In this document: in pieces, positions 8,702 through 16,920 of the stretch
Position numbering within the stretch: the first letter of the stretch is position 1
Layout of the letters: the number at the start of each line of letters is the position of its first letter
Assembly: GCA_963667595.2 (NCBI GenBank)
Contig: CAXXWD010000001.1
Coordinates: 248,001 to 312,000 of the forward strand
Direction: 5' to 3'
From: JAHJQZ01 sp963667595
Lineage (GTDB): Bacteria; Pseudomonadota; Alphaproteobacteria; Rhizobiales; Devosiaceae
Length of the DNA: 64,000 nt
Notes under the pieces: model-generated
Seen by the model: the letters and a program-made list of their open reading frames with translations, nothing else
Told to the model about the DNA's origin: nothing
Database searches by the model: none
Translations under genes and position numbers: made by a program

Positions 8702-9520
8702 CTATTTGACGGCGCCGGCGGAGATGCCACGGACCATGTATTTCTGGCTGAACATGAAAAAGATCACGATCGGCAAGGCCGATAGAACCAGCCCTGCCAT
8801 GGCCAGACCGTAACTGCTCGTGTAGCGGCCGAAAAACGCGTAGGTCATCAGCGGAAGGGTCCGGTTCTCGTCGTAAAGAACCAGAGACGGCAGCAGAAAG
8901 TCGTTCCAGATCCACAAGGCATTGAGAATGGCGACGGTGGCCACGATGGGTTTCAGCTGCGGGAAAATCAGATCCCAGAAGATGTGCATGTTGGACGCGC
9001 CGTCGATCTGACCGGCCTCGTCGATGTCGAGGGGAATCTTGGTGATGAAGCCGCGAAACAGGAAGGTCGACAGGGCCGTGCCGAAACCGAGATAGAAAAA
9101 GATCAAAGGCAAGCGGCCATTGAGCATATCGAGCGCGCCGTAGATGGAAACGAAGGGGATCATCAGCGCCTGGAACGGGATGATCATCGACCCCACGAGC
9201 GTATAGAAGATCGCCTCGGTGAACCGGGACTTCGACCTGTCGATATAATAGGCCAGCATCGCCGGGAAGACGGTCAGAATGACCAGCGAGCCGAGCGTGA
9301 CCACCAGCGAGTTCCAGAACACCACCCCGAAATCCATGGCCTCAAAGGCTTCGACATAGTTGTGGAGCGCCAGCCCCTTCGGCAGAGCCAAAGGATTCTT
9401 CAGGATTTCGACCTTCTCCTTGAGCGAGTTGAGAATGACGAAAAGAAAGGGGAAGCTGTAAAACAGCGCCACCGCGATCAGCATGACATAAGCGGCGGGC
9501 ATCTTGAGGCGCTTGATCAT
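8702..9520 (-). CDS. Sugar ABC importer permease (MalG type)
   Basis: This 272-residue permease has about six hydrophobic segments, a LALPKGLALHNY extracellular loop and the EAA loop DEAGQIDGASNMHIF. It overlaps the upstream permease gene by 4 bp and is the last gene of a binding protein-permease-permease operon. No ATPase gene lies in the operon, so a shared CUT1 ATPase such as the one at 24231-25283 or another elsewhere must serve it. Nearby GAAACGTTTC operators and a GH13 enzyme suggest alpha-glucosides as substrate. Confidence 0.87.
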   Translation of the reverse strand: MIKRLKMPAAYVMLIAVALFYSFPFLFVILNSLKEKVEILKNPLALPKGLALHNYVEAFEAMDFGVVFWNSLVVTLGSLVILTVFPAMLAYYIDRSKSRFTEAIFYTLVGSMIIPFQALMIPFVSIYGALDMLNGRLPLIFFYLGFGTALSTFLFRGFITKIPLDIDEAGQIDGASNMHIFWDLIFPQLKPIVATVAILNALWIWNDFLLPSLVLYDENRTLPLMTYAFFGRYTSSYGLAMAGLVLSALPIVIFFMFSQKYMVRGISAGAVK

Positions 9521-10389
9521 TCCTTGCCCCTTGAGAAGTAGACCTGCGCCAGCGAGATCACCAGAACGATGAGGAACAAGACGATCGCCTTGGCCTGTGC
9601 GGTCCCGTAGTTCTGATAGATGAACGCCTCGTTGTAGATATTGAGCGTCAGCAGTTCGGTCGAGCGGAACGGCCCGCCATTGGTCAGCGCCAGGTTGATG
9701 TCGAACGACATGAAGGCGTTCTTGAGGGTGAGGAACAGGCAGATGGTGAAGGACTGCATCATCGACGGGATCATGATGTCCCTGATCAGCCTGAAGGAGC
9801 TGGCGCCATCGAGCGAAGCCGCCTCCATGACCTCGGTGTCGATGTTCATGATGCCGGCAATGTAGATCAGCATCATGTAGCCCGACTGCTGCCAGACGGT
9901 CACCACGATCAGGGACCAGAGCGCCTTGTCGGGATCCGACAGCCAGCTTGCGCTGAACAGCGGAATATTGAGGGTCTGTCCAAACTCGACCAATACCCGG
10001 TTGAAGATGAATTGCCAGATGAGGCCGAGCAGGATGCCGCCGATGAGATTGGGCAGGAAGAACGCCGACCGAAACAGCGTCGTCCCCTTGATCTTCGAGG
10101 TGATGATCAGCGCCAGACCAAAGGCGATGAAGTTGGTGAAGATGAGGACCCAGAAGACATAGGTGAACGTCAGGAACAGCAGTTCGCCGAAACGCTTGTC
10201 CGAGAAGGCGGCGGTGTAGTTCTCCAACCCGACCAGACCGGTCATGTCGAAGCCGTTCCAGTCGGTGAAGGTGAGTGCGATGCCGATGAAGAACGGAATG
10301 ATGAGGACGACGACAAAGGCAAACAGCGGAACGACGGCGAAAAGGCCGAAATCCTTTGTCGTCATAACCCTACTGGATGTTCCGGACAT
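9517..10389 (-). CDS. Sugar ABC importer permease (MalF type)
   Basis: This 290-residue CUT1 permease has an N-terminal hydrophobic segment (LFAVVPLFAFVVVLIIPFFI) and the typical FTDWNGFDMTGLVGLENY loop. The EAA loop reads MEAASLDGASSFRL. It pairs with the MalG-type partner, whose start overlaps its stop. A 155-bp gap holding a large hairpin separates it from the binding-protein gene. Confidence 0.87.
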   Translation of the reverse strand: MSGTSSRVMTTKDFGLFAVVPLFAFVVVLIIPFFIGIALTFTDWNGFDMTGLVGLENYTAAFSDKRFGELLFLTFTYVFWVLIFTNFIAFGLALIITSKIKGTTLFRSAFFLPNLIGGILLGLIWQFIFNRVLVEFGQTLNIPLFSASWLSDPDKALWSLIVVTVWQQSGYMMLIYIAGIMNIDTEVMEAASLDGASSFRLIRDIMIPSMMQSFTICLFLTLKNAFMSFDINLALTNGGPFRSTELLTLNIYNEAFIYQNYGTAQAKAIVLFLIVLVISLAQVYFSRGKE

Positions 10390-10451
10390 GGGTCGGCCTC
10401 ACGCGGTTTTTCACTCGGATTGGCGCGTAAGCGCGCGCGTGTTCGCGGTCA

Positions 10452-10536
10452 GGTGCGCCATCGGGCTTGGGAGGAGAAGACGCGTGTTGGCACAAATGCA
10501 CATTCGTCAACACCGCGTCGAGTCCGATGGCGCACC
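10452..10536 (-). terminator. Large intercistronic hairpin between binding-protein and permease genes
   Basis: Perfect 13-bp outer arms GGTGCGCCATCGG (10452-10464) and CCGATGGCGCACC (10524-10536). Inside is a second stem, GACGCGTGTTG (10479-10489) against CAACACCGCGTC (10508-10519), with one bulged base. The transcript should fold strongly. An mRNA-stabilising or partially terminating structure protecting the binding-protein message, as at malE-malF, is the likely role. Confidence 0.6.
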
Positions 10537-10544
10537 GATCCTTT

Positions 10545-11816
10545 CTACTTGGTTGCCCAGTATTCTTCGAACTCGTCGGCAAGACCGTCGCGGTCGATCA
10601 CGCCGGCCAGATATTTCTGCAAGGATGCGCCCATCGCCGGGAACGCGTCCGCGGGGTAGTACATGTTGACCCAGTCGAGCGACTTGCCGGCGGCGGCATA
10701 ATCGAGGACCATCTGCGACAAAGAACTCGAAGGCTGAACCGTCGCCCCCTGATAGACCGGGATGAAGTCCATTTCGCTCACGGTGTGCTTCTGGCCGGCG
10801 TCGCTGAGGAACAACCAGCTGATGAAGTCCAGCGCACCTTGACGTTCCTCGGGCGTCGACTGGCTGTCGTCGACCACGTAATACATCGGAACGCCGACCG
10901 AGATTGCCGTGTTACCGGCATCATCCGCATCCGAGTTCAGCGGCACGGGCAGGATGCCGTATTCGCCATCCGGGTTGATTTCCTTGAGGAGCGGATACGT
11001 CCAGTTGCCCTGGAACCACAAGCCGGCCTCGCCGGTTGCCAACGCCAGCGCGCCATCGTCGTAATTGGGCGACAGCGGCGCGCCCGCATTGAGGTTGTTG
11101 GCCATCATCAGGTCGAACATGTCGACCCACTCGCCGAACGTCTTGTCGGCCTTGAGGTCATAGCTGCCGGCTTCGAGATCGGAGATGATCTTGAGCTTGC
11201 CGGCCAGGTCGTCGGCTGCGTTGGTGAAGAACACGTTGGTGTAGTGCGCGCCCAGCGACCAGTCCATCGGGCTGATGGTCAGCGGAGCCGCATCGGTATT
11301 GGTCTTGATGGCCTCGAACAAGGCTTCGAGATCGTCTCTGGTCTTGATGGAGTTCGGATCGAAGCTGCCGCCAACGGCCTGGTCCAGAACCGCCTTGTTG
11401 TAGATGAAGCCAAAGGCCTCGATCGTGACGGGAACACCGTAGATCTTGTCGCCTTCGGTGACGACGTTGAGGGTGTTGGGCAGAGCCTTCGCGACCAGAT
11501 CGGTCGCGCTGAGGTCGAGCAGGCGATCCTTGAACTCGGCCGCTTCCTGACCCATCGTCAAGAACACCGGCGCGTTGCCCGATGCATTCAGCGTCGCCAT
11601 CTTCGAAAAAGCGTTCGTGGTGCTGTCGAGCGGAATCGACTTGATGCGGTAGGCATCCTGCATCGTGTTGAAGTCGTCCATGGCGGCTTCGAACTGCTTG
11701 GCGACTTCAGGCTTGATCGTGCCGAGTGTGACGATCTCGAGCGGCCCGGCCATGGAAGCGGTCGCCGTCAGGCCGGCCAGCCCCATGCCCAGCAACAAAG
11801 ACTTGGTGATATTCAT
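10545..11816 (-). CDS. Sugar ABC importer substrate-binding protein
   Basis: This 423-residue protein begins with a signal peptide (about 1-22, ending ATASMA) and resembles the family-1 extracellular solute-binding proteins. The region GLWFQGNWTYPLLKE in the hinge and FDFISWLFLSD-like C-terminal segments (LDFISWLFLSDAG) are typical. It is the first gene of the operon and has a perfect CCGAAACGTTTCGG operator 92 bp upstream of its start. It probably delivers maltose, sucrose, trehalose or a similar alpha-glucoside; the exact sugar is not determinable. Confidence 0.87.
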   Translation of the reverse strand: MNITKSLLLGMGLAGLTATASMAGPLEIVTLGTIKPEVAKQFEAAMDDFNTMQDAYRIKSIPLDSTTNAFSKMATLNASGNAPVFLTMGQEAAEFKDRLLDLSATDLVAKALPNTLNVVTEGDKIYGVPVTIEAFGFIYNKAVLDQAVGGSFDPNSIKTRDDLEALFEAIKTNTDAAPLTISPMDWSLGAHYTNVFFTNAADDLAGKLKIISDLEAGSYDLKADKTFGEWVDMFDLMMANNLNAGAPLSPNYDDGALALATGEAGLWFQGNWTYPLLKEINPDGEYGILPVPLNSDADDAGNTAISVGVPMYYVVDDSQSTPEERQGALDFISWLFLSDAGQKHTVSEMDFIPVYQGATVQPSSSLSQMVLDYAAAGKSLDWVNMYYPADAFPAMGASLQKYLAGVIDRDGLADEFEEYWATK

Positions 11817-11907
11817 ACGCGGTTCCTCCTTGCGGTCCCGACCTGCGATAGCGGGTTCATGTTCAGGTGGAAGGCGTGAACGCTCCTAAAACCGGCCCAC
11901 ATGCCAT

Positions 11908-11921
11908 CCGAAACGTTTCGG
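11908..11921. promoter_or_regulatory. LacI-family operator CCGAAACGTTTCGG (binding-protein promoter)
   Basis: Perfect 14-bp palindrome upstream of the binding-protein gene, identical to two copies in front of the GH13 gene. The GAAACGTTTC core is typical of LacI-family regulators of alpha-glucoside genes. Confidence 0.8.
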
Positions 11922-11993
11922 AAATAGCGCCAAAAAGACCCATTTGTCAACTATGGGGCACAAACGGGCCGGAAAGACGCCGGATGGCGGGCA

Positions 11994-13023
11994 TCAATCG
12001 CAGCATGGTCCCACGGAATCGCGCTGGATGAGTTCGGGTATTTCGATCTGTTGCAGCTGTGATATCGGCCGTTTGTTCAGCGCGCCGACAAGAAAGCGCG
12101 ATAGCGGCTCCGAACTGTGTTCGATCGACGATCGCGTGCAGGTCACGGTCGGCTCGAACGTGGCCAGGTTCAGTTCCGGGATCTTGTCATCATGCGCAAC
12201 AACGGAGATATCGTCGGGAACGGACAATCCGAACGCCTGCACAGCGGTATATATACCCTTTGCTATCAAAGGGTTACCAGCTATGAATGCCGTGGGTTTG
12301 CGACTCTTGCTTTCCAGAAGGCGAATGGTTTCGCGCAGGCCCACGCCTTCGGTCATCTCGCCGGTGCGATGAAATCTCGGCTCGGGCTTGATCCCCGCTT
12401 CCGTCAGCGCGCGTAAATAACCCTGATGGCGCGCACGCGTGAAGGTCATGCGCGCGAAACCGTTGATGAAGGCGATCCGGCGATGCCCCCTTTTCGATCA
12501 GCAGCCGTGTGAGCTGGTAGCCCACATAGTCGTTGTCGATGTCAAAAAAGGGATAGTCCGGCTCCGGTTGGGTGCGTCCATGCAGAACGAAAGGGAAGTT
12601 CCGCTGTCTCAGAAAGGCTATACGCGGATCGTTGACCACGGGGTCGAGCAGGACCAGACCGTCGATTGAACCGCTGGCGACGAGACGCCTGTAGACGTTG
12701 ACCGGGTTCTCGGATTCGTCGGCGACGTGAAGCATGAAGTGCAGGCCATGGCGGGCAAACTGCTTGGATATGCCGCCGACCAGCTCCATCCTAAAGGCGG
12801 CCTCGGCCCGGGGCGGCACCCCTTGAAGCACAAGTCCAACAATGCCGGATCGGCCCGTAACCAATTGGCGCGCCGATATATTCGGGTGATAGTTCAGAAG
12901 ATCCGCAGCCTCGTGAACGCGTCTTCGGGTTTCCTCGGACACATCGCTGTGATCGTTGATCGCGCGGCTGACCTGAGTGATCGACAAGCCGAGATGGCGG
13001 CTTAAGTCCTTAAGCGTTGTCAT
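11994..13023 (-). pseudogene. LacI-family regulator disrupted by a +1 frameshift (AglR-like)
   Basis: The first frame (from 13023) encodes an HTH (TTLKDLSRHLGLSITQVSRA), the hinge (ISARQLVTGRS) and the first effector half to LLIEKG. It then becomes nonsense. The rest continues in another frame down to 11994 (TRARHQGYLRALTEAG, TAFIAGNPLIAKGI, SVVAHDD). The break is at a run of five G on the coding strand (12486-12490); removing one G restores the expected LIEKGHRRIAFING sequence. Either the gene is inactivated or a homopolymer sequencing error is present. It lies between the operon and the GH13 gene it would control, with operators on both sides. Confidence 0.85.
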
Positions 13024-13073
13024 GATCCGATTTCGTACCGCTCCGGCTTTTGCAATTCAATGAGCTTGCCAAA

Positions 13074-13116
13074 CCGAAACGTTTCGGGCAAGTATCCGCC
13101 AACCGAAACGTTTCGG
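13074..13116. promoter_or_regulatory. Two LacI-family operators in front of the GH13 gene
   Basis: Identical perfect palindromes CCGAAACGTTTCGG at 13074-13087 and 13103-13116, centres 29 bp apart. They lie in the divergent region between the LacI gene start (13023) and the GH13 start (13155). They could serve both autoregulation and control of the glucosidase. Confidence 0.82.
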
Positions 13117-13154
13117 ATGTCTTTCCCCGAATGTCTGGAGGCTCGGAAGGGATC

Positions 13155-14741
13155 ATGGTCGCTCGTGAATGGTGGCGCGGATCTGTCATCTATCAGATCT
13201 ATCCAAGGTCTTTCATGGATTCGAACGGCGACGGCGTCGGCGATCTCGCCGGCATCACGGCGCGGCTCGGCCACATCGCCGATCTGGGCGTGGATGCGAT
13301 CTGGCTCAATCCGATCACGCCGTCGCCGATGAAGGACATGGGCTACGATGTCTCGGATTATCGCGACATAGAGCCGCTGTTCGGCACGCTCGGCGATTTC
13401 GACGCCCTGCTCGAAAAGGCGCATCGGCTCGGGCTCAAGGTCATCATCGACCAGGTCTTCGCCCATAGCTCGGATCTTCATCCCTTTTTCGTGGACAGCA
13501 GGCAGTCGAAAACCGGCCGATATGCCGACTGGTATGTCTGGGCCGATCCCAGACATGACGGCACCGCCCCGAACAACTGGCTGTCGGTATTCGGCGGCAT
13601 CGCCTGGGAATGGGAGCCGCGGCGGCACCAGTACTACTTCCACAATTTCCTCAAGGAGCAGCCGGCCTTCAACTTCCACAATCCAGACGTCCAGGACTAC
13701 CATCTCGAAACCCTGAAGTTCTGGCTCGAACGCGGCGTCGACGGCTTCCGGCTCGACGCCGTCAACTTCCAGTTCAGCGACAAGAAGCTGCGCGACAATC
13801 CCGCCGACTACCGGATCAAGACGGAGCCGGACTGGAATCCCTTCGAGATGCAATATCCGATGTATTCCAAGAACCAGCCGGAAAATCTCGATTATTTGCG
13901 GCGCGTCAGGGCACTGCTCGACCGCTATGACGCGCGCACAACCGTTGGCGAGATCGGAGAAAACCATCACCCGATCGAGATGATGGGCACCTATACCTCC
14001 GGCGGCCGACTGCATATGGCCTATTCCTCCGAGATGCTCGGGGACGAATTCGGCGCGAAATATCTACGCAGTTCCGTCGAGCGTTTCATCTCGGGTGCGC
14101 CCGACGGCTGGGCGGCCTGGGCTTTTTCCAACCACGACATCACCCGTCATATCAGCCGCTGGCGCGCGTATGCCGCCGATCCGGCGCGCTTCGCGAAACT
14201 GTGCGCGACCATGCTTTTAAGCTTCGAGGGGTCGATCTGCCTGTATCAGGGCGAGGAACTTGGGCAGGAGGAATCGGTTTTGACCTTTGAGGAGCTGACC
14301 GATCCGCAGGGCATCAATTTCTGGCCCGAAACCAAGGGTCGTGACGGTTGCCGGACGCCGTTTGCCTGGGACAGTGCCGCGCCGAACGGTGGTTTTTCGT
14401 CGGTTACGCCCTGGCTGCCGGTCAAACCGCTGCAGCTTTCGCATGCCCTGGACCGTCAGACGGGAGATGAAAGCGTCCTCGCCCATTATCGGCGGATGCT
14501 GGCACTGCGCCGCGCCGAGCCGGCATTGCAAACGGGAAAAACGGCCTATTTCGACACCGAGGAGCCTGTTCTGGCCTTCATGCGTGGCGACAGGTTTGTC
14601 TGCGTGTTCAACGTTTCGGCCGGAACGGCTCGGTTCGCCTCCGAAACGATTGGCGAACCGGTCGTCTTTTTCGATGCGCGTTTGGCAAACGGAGTGCTGG
14701 ACCTCGGACCCAACGGGTTCATGATCGCACTGAAAAAGTGA
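13155..14741 (+). CDS. aglA: Alpha-glucosidase, GH13 (AglA/HaG type)
   Basis: The start is set at the ATG at 13155, because upstream codons run through the operators and MVAREWWRGSVIYQIYPRSF is the normal N-terminus. The 528-residue protein has GH13 region II GFRLDAVNF (nucleophile Asp201), region III TTVGEIGE (acid/base near Glu266) and region IV FSNHD (Asp328). A calcium-loop-like DSNGDGVGD is at about 22-30. There is no signal peptide, so it hydrolyses imported alpha-glucosides such as sucrose or maltose in the cytoplasm. It is transcribed away from its regulator and is probably co-regulated with the minus-strand importer through identical operators. Confidence 0.9.
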   Translation: MVAREWWRGSVIYQIYPRSFMDSNGDGVGDLAGITARLGHIADLGVDAIWLNPITPSPMKDMGYDVSDYRDIEPLFGTLGDFDALLEKAHRLGLKVIIDQVFAHSSDLHPFFVDSRQSKTGRYADWYVWADPRHDGTAPNNWLSVFGGIAWEWEPRRHQYYFHNFLKEQPAFNFHNPDVQDYHLETLKFWLERGVDGFRLDAVNFQFSDKKLRDNPADYRIKTEPDWNPFEMQYPMYSKNQPENLDYLRRVRALLDRYDARTTVGEIGENHHPIEMMGTYTSGGRLHMAYSSEMLGDEFGAKYLRSSVERFISGAPDGWAAWAFSNHDITRHISRWRAYAADPARFAKLCATMLLSFEGSICLYQGEELGQEESVLTFEELTDPQGINFWPETKGRDGCRTPFAWDSAAPNGGFSSVTPWLPVKPLQLSHALDRQTGDESVLAHYRRMLALRRAEPALQTGKTAYFDTEEPVLAFMRGDRFVCVFNVSAGTARFASETIGEPVVFFDARLANGVLDLGPNGFMIALKK

Positions 14742-14825
14742 CAAGCTGCCCCGTGGTCTAGCTTCCGCATGGCGGACACAGGCGGTAGCGGCGTGCCCGA
14801 GGTCCGGGAACGAGGCAGCGCATCT

Positions 14826-14941
14826 AGTAGATACGGCGCATGCCGTCGTCCCTGACCCAGTTGGCCCGCGCGGCGGCGGCGTCAAAGGCTATCGTCGCGA
14901 TCGCAGGCACTATTCTTTTGCTCGGCGCGGAGTTCAGGAGA
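14826..14941 (-). pseudogene. Possible C-terminal remnant of an unidentified gene
   Basis: Directly after the permease stop a minus-strand frame reads IVPAIATIAFDAAAARAN followed by WVRDDGMRRIY and a TAG stop. It has no convincing start or ribosome-binding site, yet the composition looks coding. It could be the tail of a gene lost from the end of the fucose operon. The family is not recognised. Confidence 0.25.
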
Positions 14942-15928
14942 CTAGGTTCGCCGGAAAAAGCCCAGCGCGTACTTCACCTGATCGGACCGCAGAACCATGA
15001 CGAGGATCAGGAACAGGCCCCAGATCGCCGTGGCCAGATGCTGGTTGGCACCGATCAGGTTGAGACCCGAAGAAAGCACCTGCAGGATCAGCAGCGACAG
15101 CACGACCGGCACGACGCGGCCATGGCCGCCGAACGGATCAATGCCGCCGAGGAAACAGGCCAGCACCGTTACCAGAAGCAACGCCTCGCCATGCCCGACA
15201 CGCACCGAGTTGAAGCGGGCCGCCATCAAAATCCCGGCCAGGGCGCACAACAGGCCCGACAAGGTGTAGATCAGCACAAGTGTTCGCTTGGTGTGCAATC
15301 CGGCATACTCGGCGGCCAAAATGTTCGAGCCGGTCATATAGACCGAGAAGCCGTGTTGCGTGCGCTTCAAGAGGACGTACCAGATGGTGGCGACGACGCC
15401 GAAAAAGATCAGCGGCACGGGAATACCCAGAACGTCTCCGTGCCCCATCACGCCGACATAGTCGGGAAAGCCGGAGATATCGCCGCCGCGTGTCAGGAAT
15501 TCGCCGAGGCCGCGCAGGAAGATCATCATGGCCAGAGAGACGATGATGGGATGGGCGCCGACATAGGCAACCACGGCGCCGATGATGGCACCGGCCAGCA
15601 TGCCGACCGCCATGGCAGCGGCGCAGCCGAGGATCATGGCCCAGATGCTGGCATCCGGCCCGCCGAACTGGATGAGAATCCAGGCGAGGGTCAGACCGGA
15701 AATGTTCGCCGTGTAGATGATGGCGAGGTTCATGCCGCCCGAGATGATCGGCGCCAGCATGGCCAGGGTCAGAAGGCCGAGCAGCGGCATCTGGAACCCC
15801 ATGGACCCGAAATTGGCCAGGGTCAGGAATTGCGGGCTCCAGAGGCTGAACAGTGCGGTGATGGCGATGAGCGCCAGAATGAGGCCGCCGGTGTCGGATC
15901 CGAGCCGATTGAGGTTGAGACTTTTCAT
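14942..15928 (-). CDS. Sugar ABC importer permease (RbsC type), second subunit
   Basis: This 328-residue BPD_transp_2 permease has about ten hydrophobic segments, for instance TGGLILALIAITALFSLWSP at the N-terminus. The conserved GGMNLAI and FLGGIDPFGGHG motifs are those of ribose/rhamnose/fucose-type transporters. It overlaps the other permease by 4 bp and ends the operon. Two distinct RbsC-like subunits in tandem imply a heterodimeric channel, as in rhamnose and AI-2 systems. Confidence 0.87.
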   Translation of the reverse strand: MKSLNLNRLGSDTGGLILALIAITALFSLWSPQFLTLANFGSMGFQMPLLGLLTLAMLAPIISGGMNLAIIYTANISGLTLAWILIQFGGPDASIWAMILGCAAAMAVGMLAGAIIGAVVAYVGAHPIIVSLAMMIFLRGLGEFLTRGGDISGFPDYVGVMGHGDVLGIPVPLIFFGVVATIWYVLLKRTQHGFSVYMTGSNILAAEYAGLHTKRTLVLIYTLSGLLCALAGILMAARFNSVRVGHGEALLLVTVLACFLGGIDPFGGHGRVVPVVLSLLILQVLSSGLNLIGANQHLATAIWGLFLILVMVLRSDQVKYALGFFRRT

Positions 15929-16920
15929 TTGCCGCTCTCCTGACGGCGGTGGAACAGGCCGCCAAAGTCGAGATTGGAGGTCGAGATTGCGACGAGGATC
16001 GCCGCACCGATGATCATCTGGAAGGCGAAGGGCGAGACGCCGAGAAGGTTGAGGCCGTTGCGGGTCACCGCGACGAACATGACGCCGAGTATGGCGCCGA
16101 AGATCGACCCCTTGCCGCCGCCGAGGCGCGCGCCGCCCAGAACCACGGCAGCGAGAACGTCGAGTTCACGTCCGCGCAGGGCGTTGGGGACGACCTCCTG
16201 AACGATATTGGCCTGCATCAGTCCGGCAATGCCGGCCATCAGACCCATCCAGCCAAAGGCGATCGCCTGCATGGCGGCGATATTGACCCCGGCGCGGCGC
16301 GCGCCCTCGGGGTTGTCGCCGAAGGCATAGAGCTGGCGGCCGATATTGGTGCGCCGGATCAGGATCCATGTTGCGACGACACAGACCACCATGACCAGGA
16401 CGGCAAGATTGAGTTCGACCCAGGTGCCGTTCGCCGTCTGATATTCGAAGACCAGAATCCGGTCGGTCAGCCAGTCCGGCAGATTGTAGATGCTCCGCCC
16501 GCGCGAGAAGAACATCAACAGGCCGAAAAAGGCGTTGTAGGTGGCGATAGTCACTACGATCGTGACGATGCGGAACGTGTGGATCAGCCACATGTTGACA
16601 AGGCCGAGCCCGATGCCGAGGGCACCGCAGACGATGAACCCGGTCATCCAGTTGCCGCCACCCATCGAGAACAGCACCTGTACCGCGACGTACTGCACCA
16701 CCGAGGAGGCAACGGCGAAGGAAATGTCGATGCCGCCGGCAATCAGCACGACGAGAAGACCAACGGCCCAGATCAGGTTGATGGCGTTGTTGTTGAGCAA
16801 AGAGGTCAAATTGCTCATCGTCAGGAACGAGTCGGTCGTGACGGACAGGATCACGCAGCCGATGAGCAGCACCACCGCAAGGCGGGTTTCTATTTTGTAG
16901 TCCTCGAGGAAACTATGCAT
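15925..16920 (-). CDS. Sugar ABC importer permease (RbsC type), first subunit
   Basis: The start is set at ATG 16920 (MHSFLEDYKIETRLAVVLL), which overlaps the ATPase stop by 8 bp; longer versions would extend into the ATPase gene. The 331-residue protein shows GGIDISFAV and VLGGARLGGGKGS, the usual BPD_transp_2 motifs. It forms the membrane channel with the next permease. Context (fucK, fucA) indicates L-fucose or a related deoxysugar. Confidence 0.86.
   Translation of the reverse strand: MHSFLEDYKIETRLAVVLLIGCVILSVTTDSFLTMSNLTSLLNNNAINLIWAVGLLVVLIAGGIDISFAVASSVVQYVAVQVLFSMGGGNWMTGFIVCGALGIGLGLVNMWLIHTFRIVTIVVTIATYNAFFGLLMFFSRGRSIYNLPDWLTDRILVFEYQTANGTWVELNLAVLVMVVCVVATWILIRRTNIGRQLYAFGDNPEGARRAGVNIAAMQAIAFGWMGLMAGIAGLMQANIVQEVVPNALRGRELDVLAAVVLGGARLGGGKGSIFGAILGVMFVAVTRNGLNLLGVSPFAFQMIIGAAILVAISTSNLDFGGLFHRRQESGK

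Noticed and set aside
10467..11879. 470-codon plus-strand frame over the sugar-binding-protein gene
   Set aside because: No family resemblance; it runs through the hairpin and is antisense to a clear binding protein.
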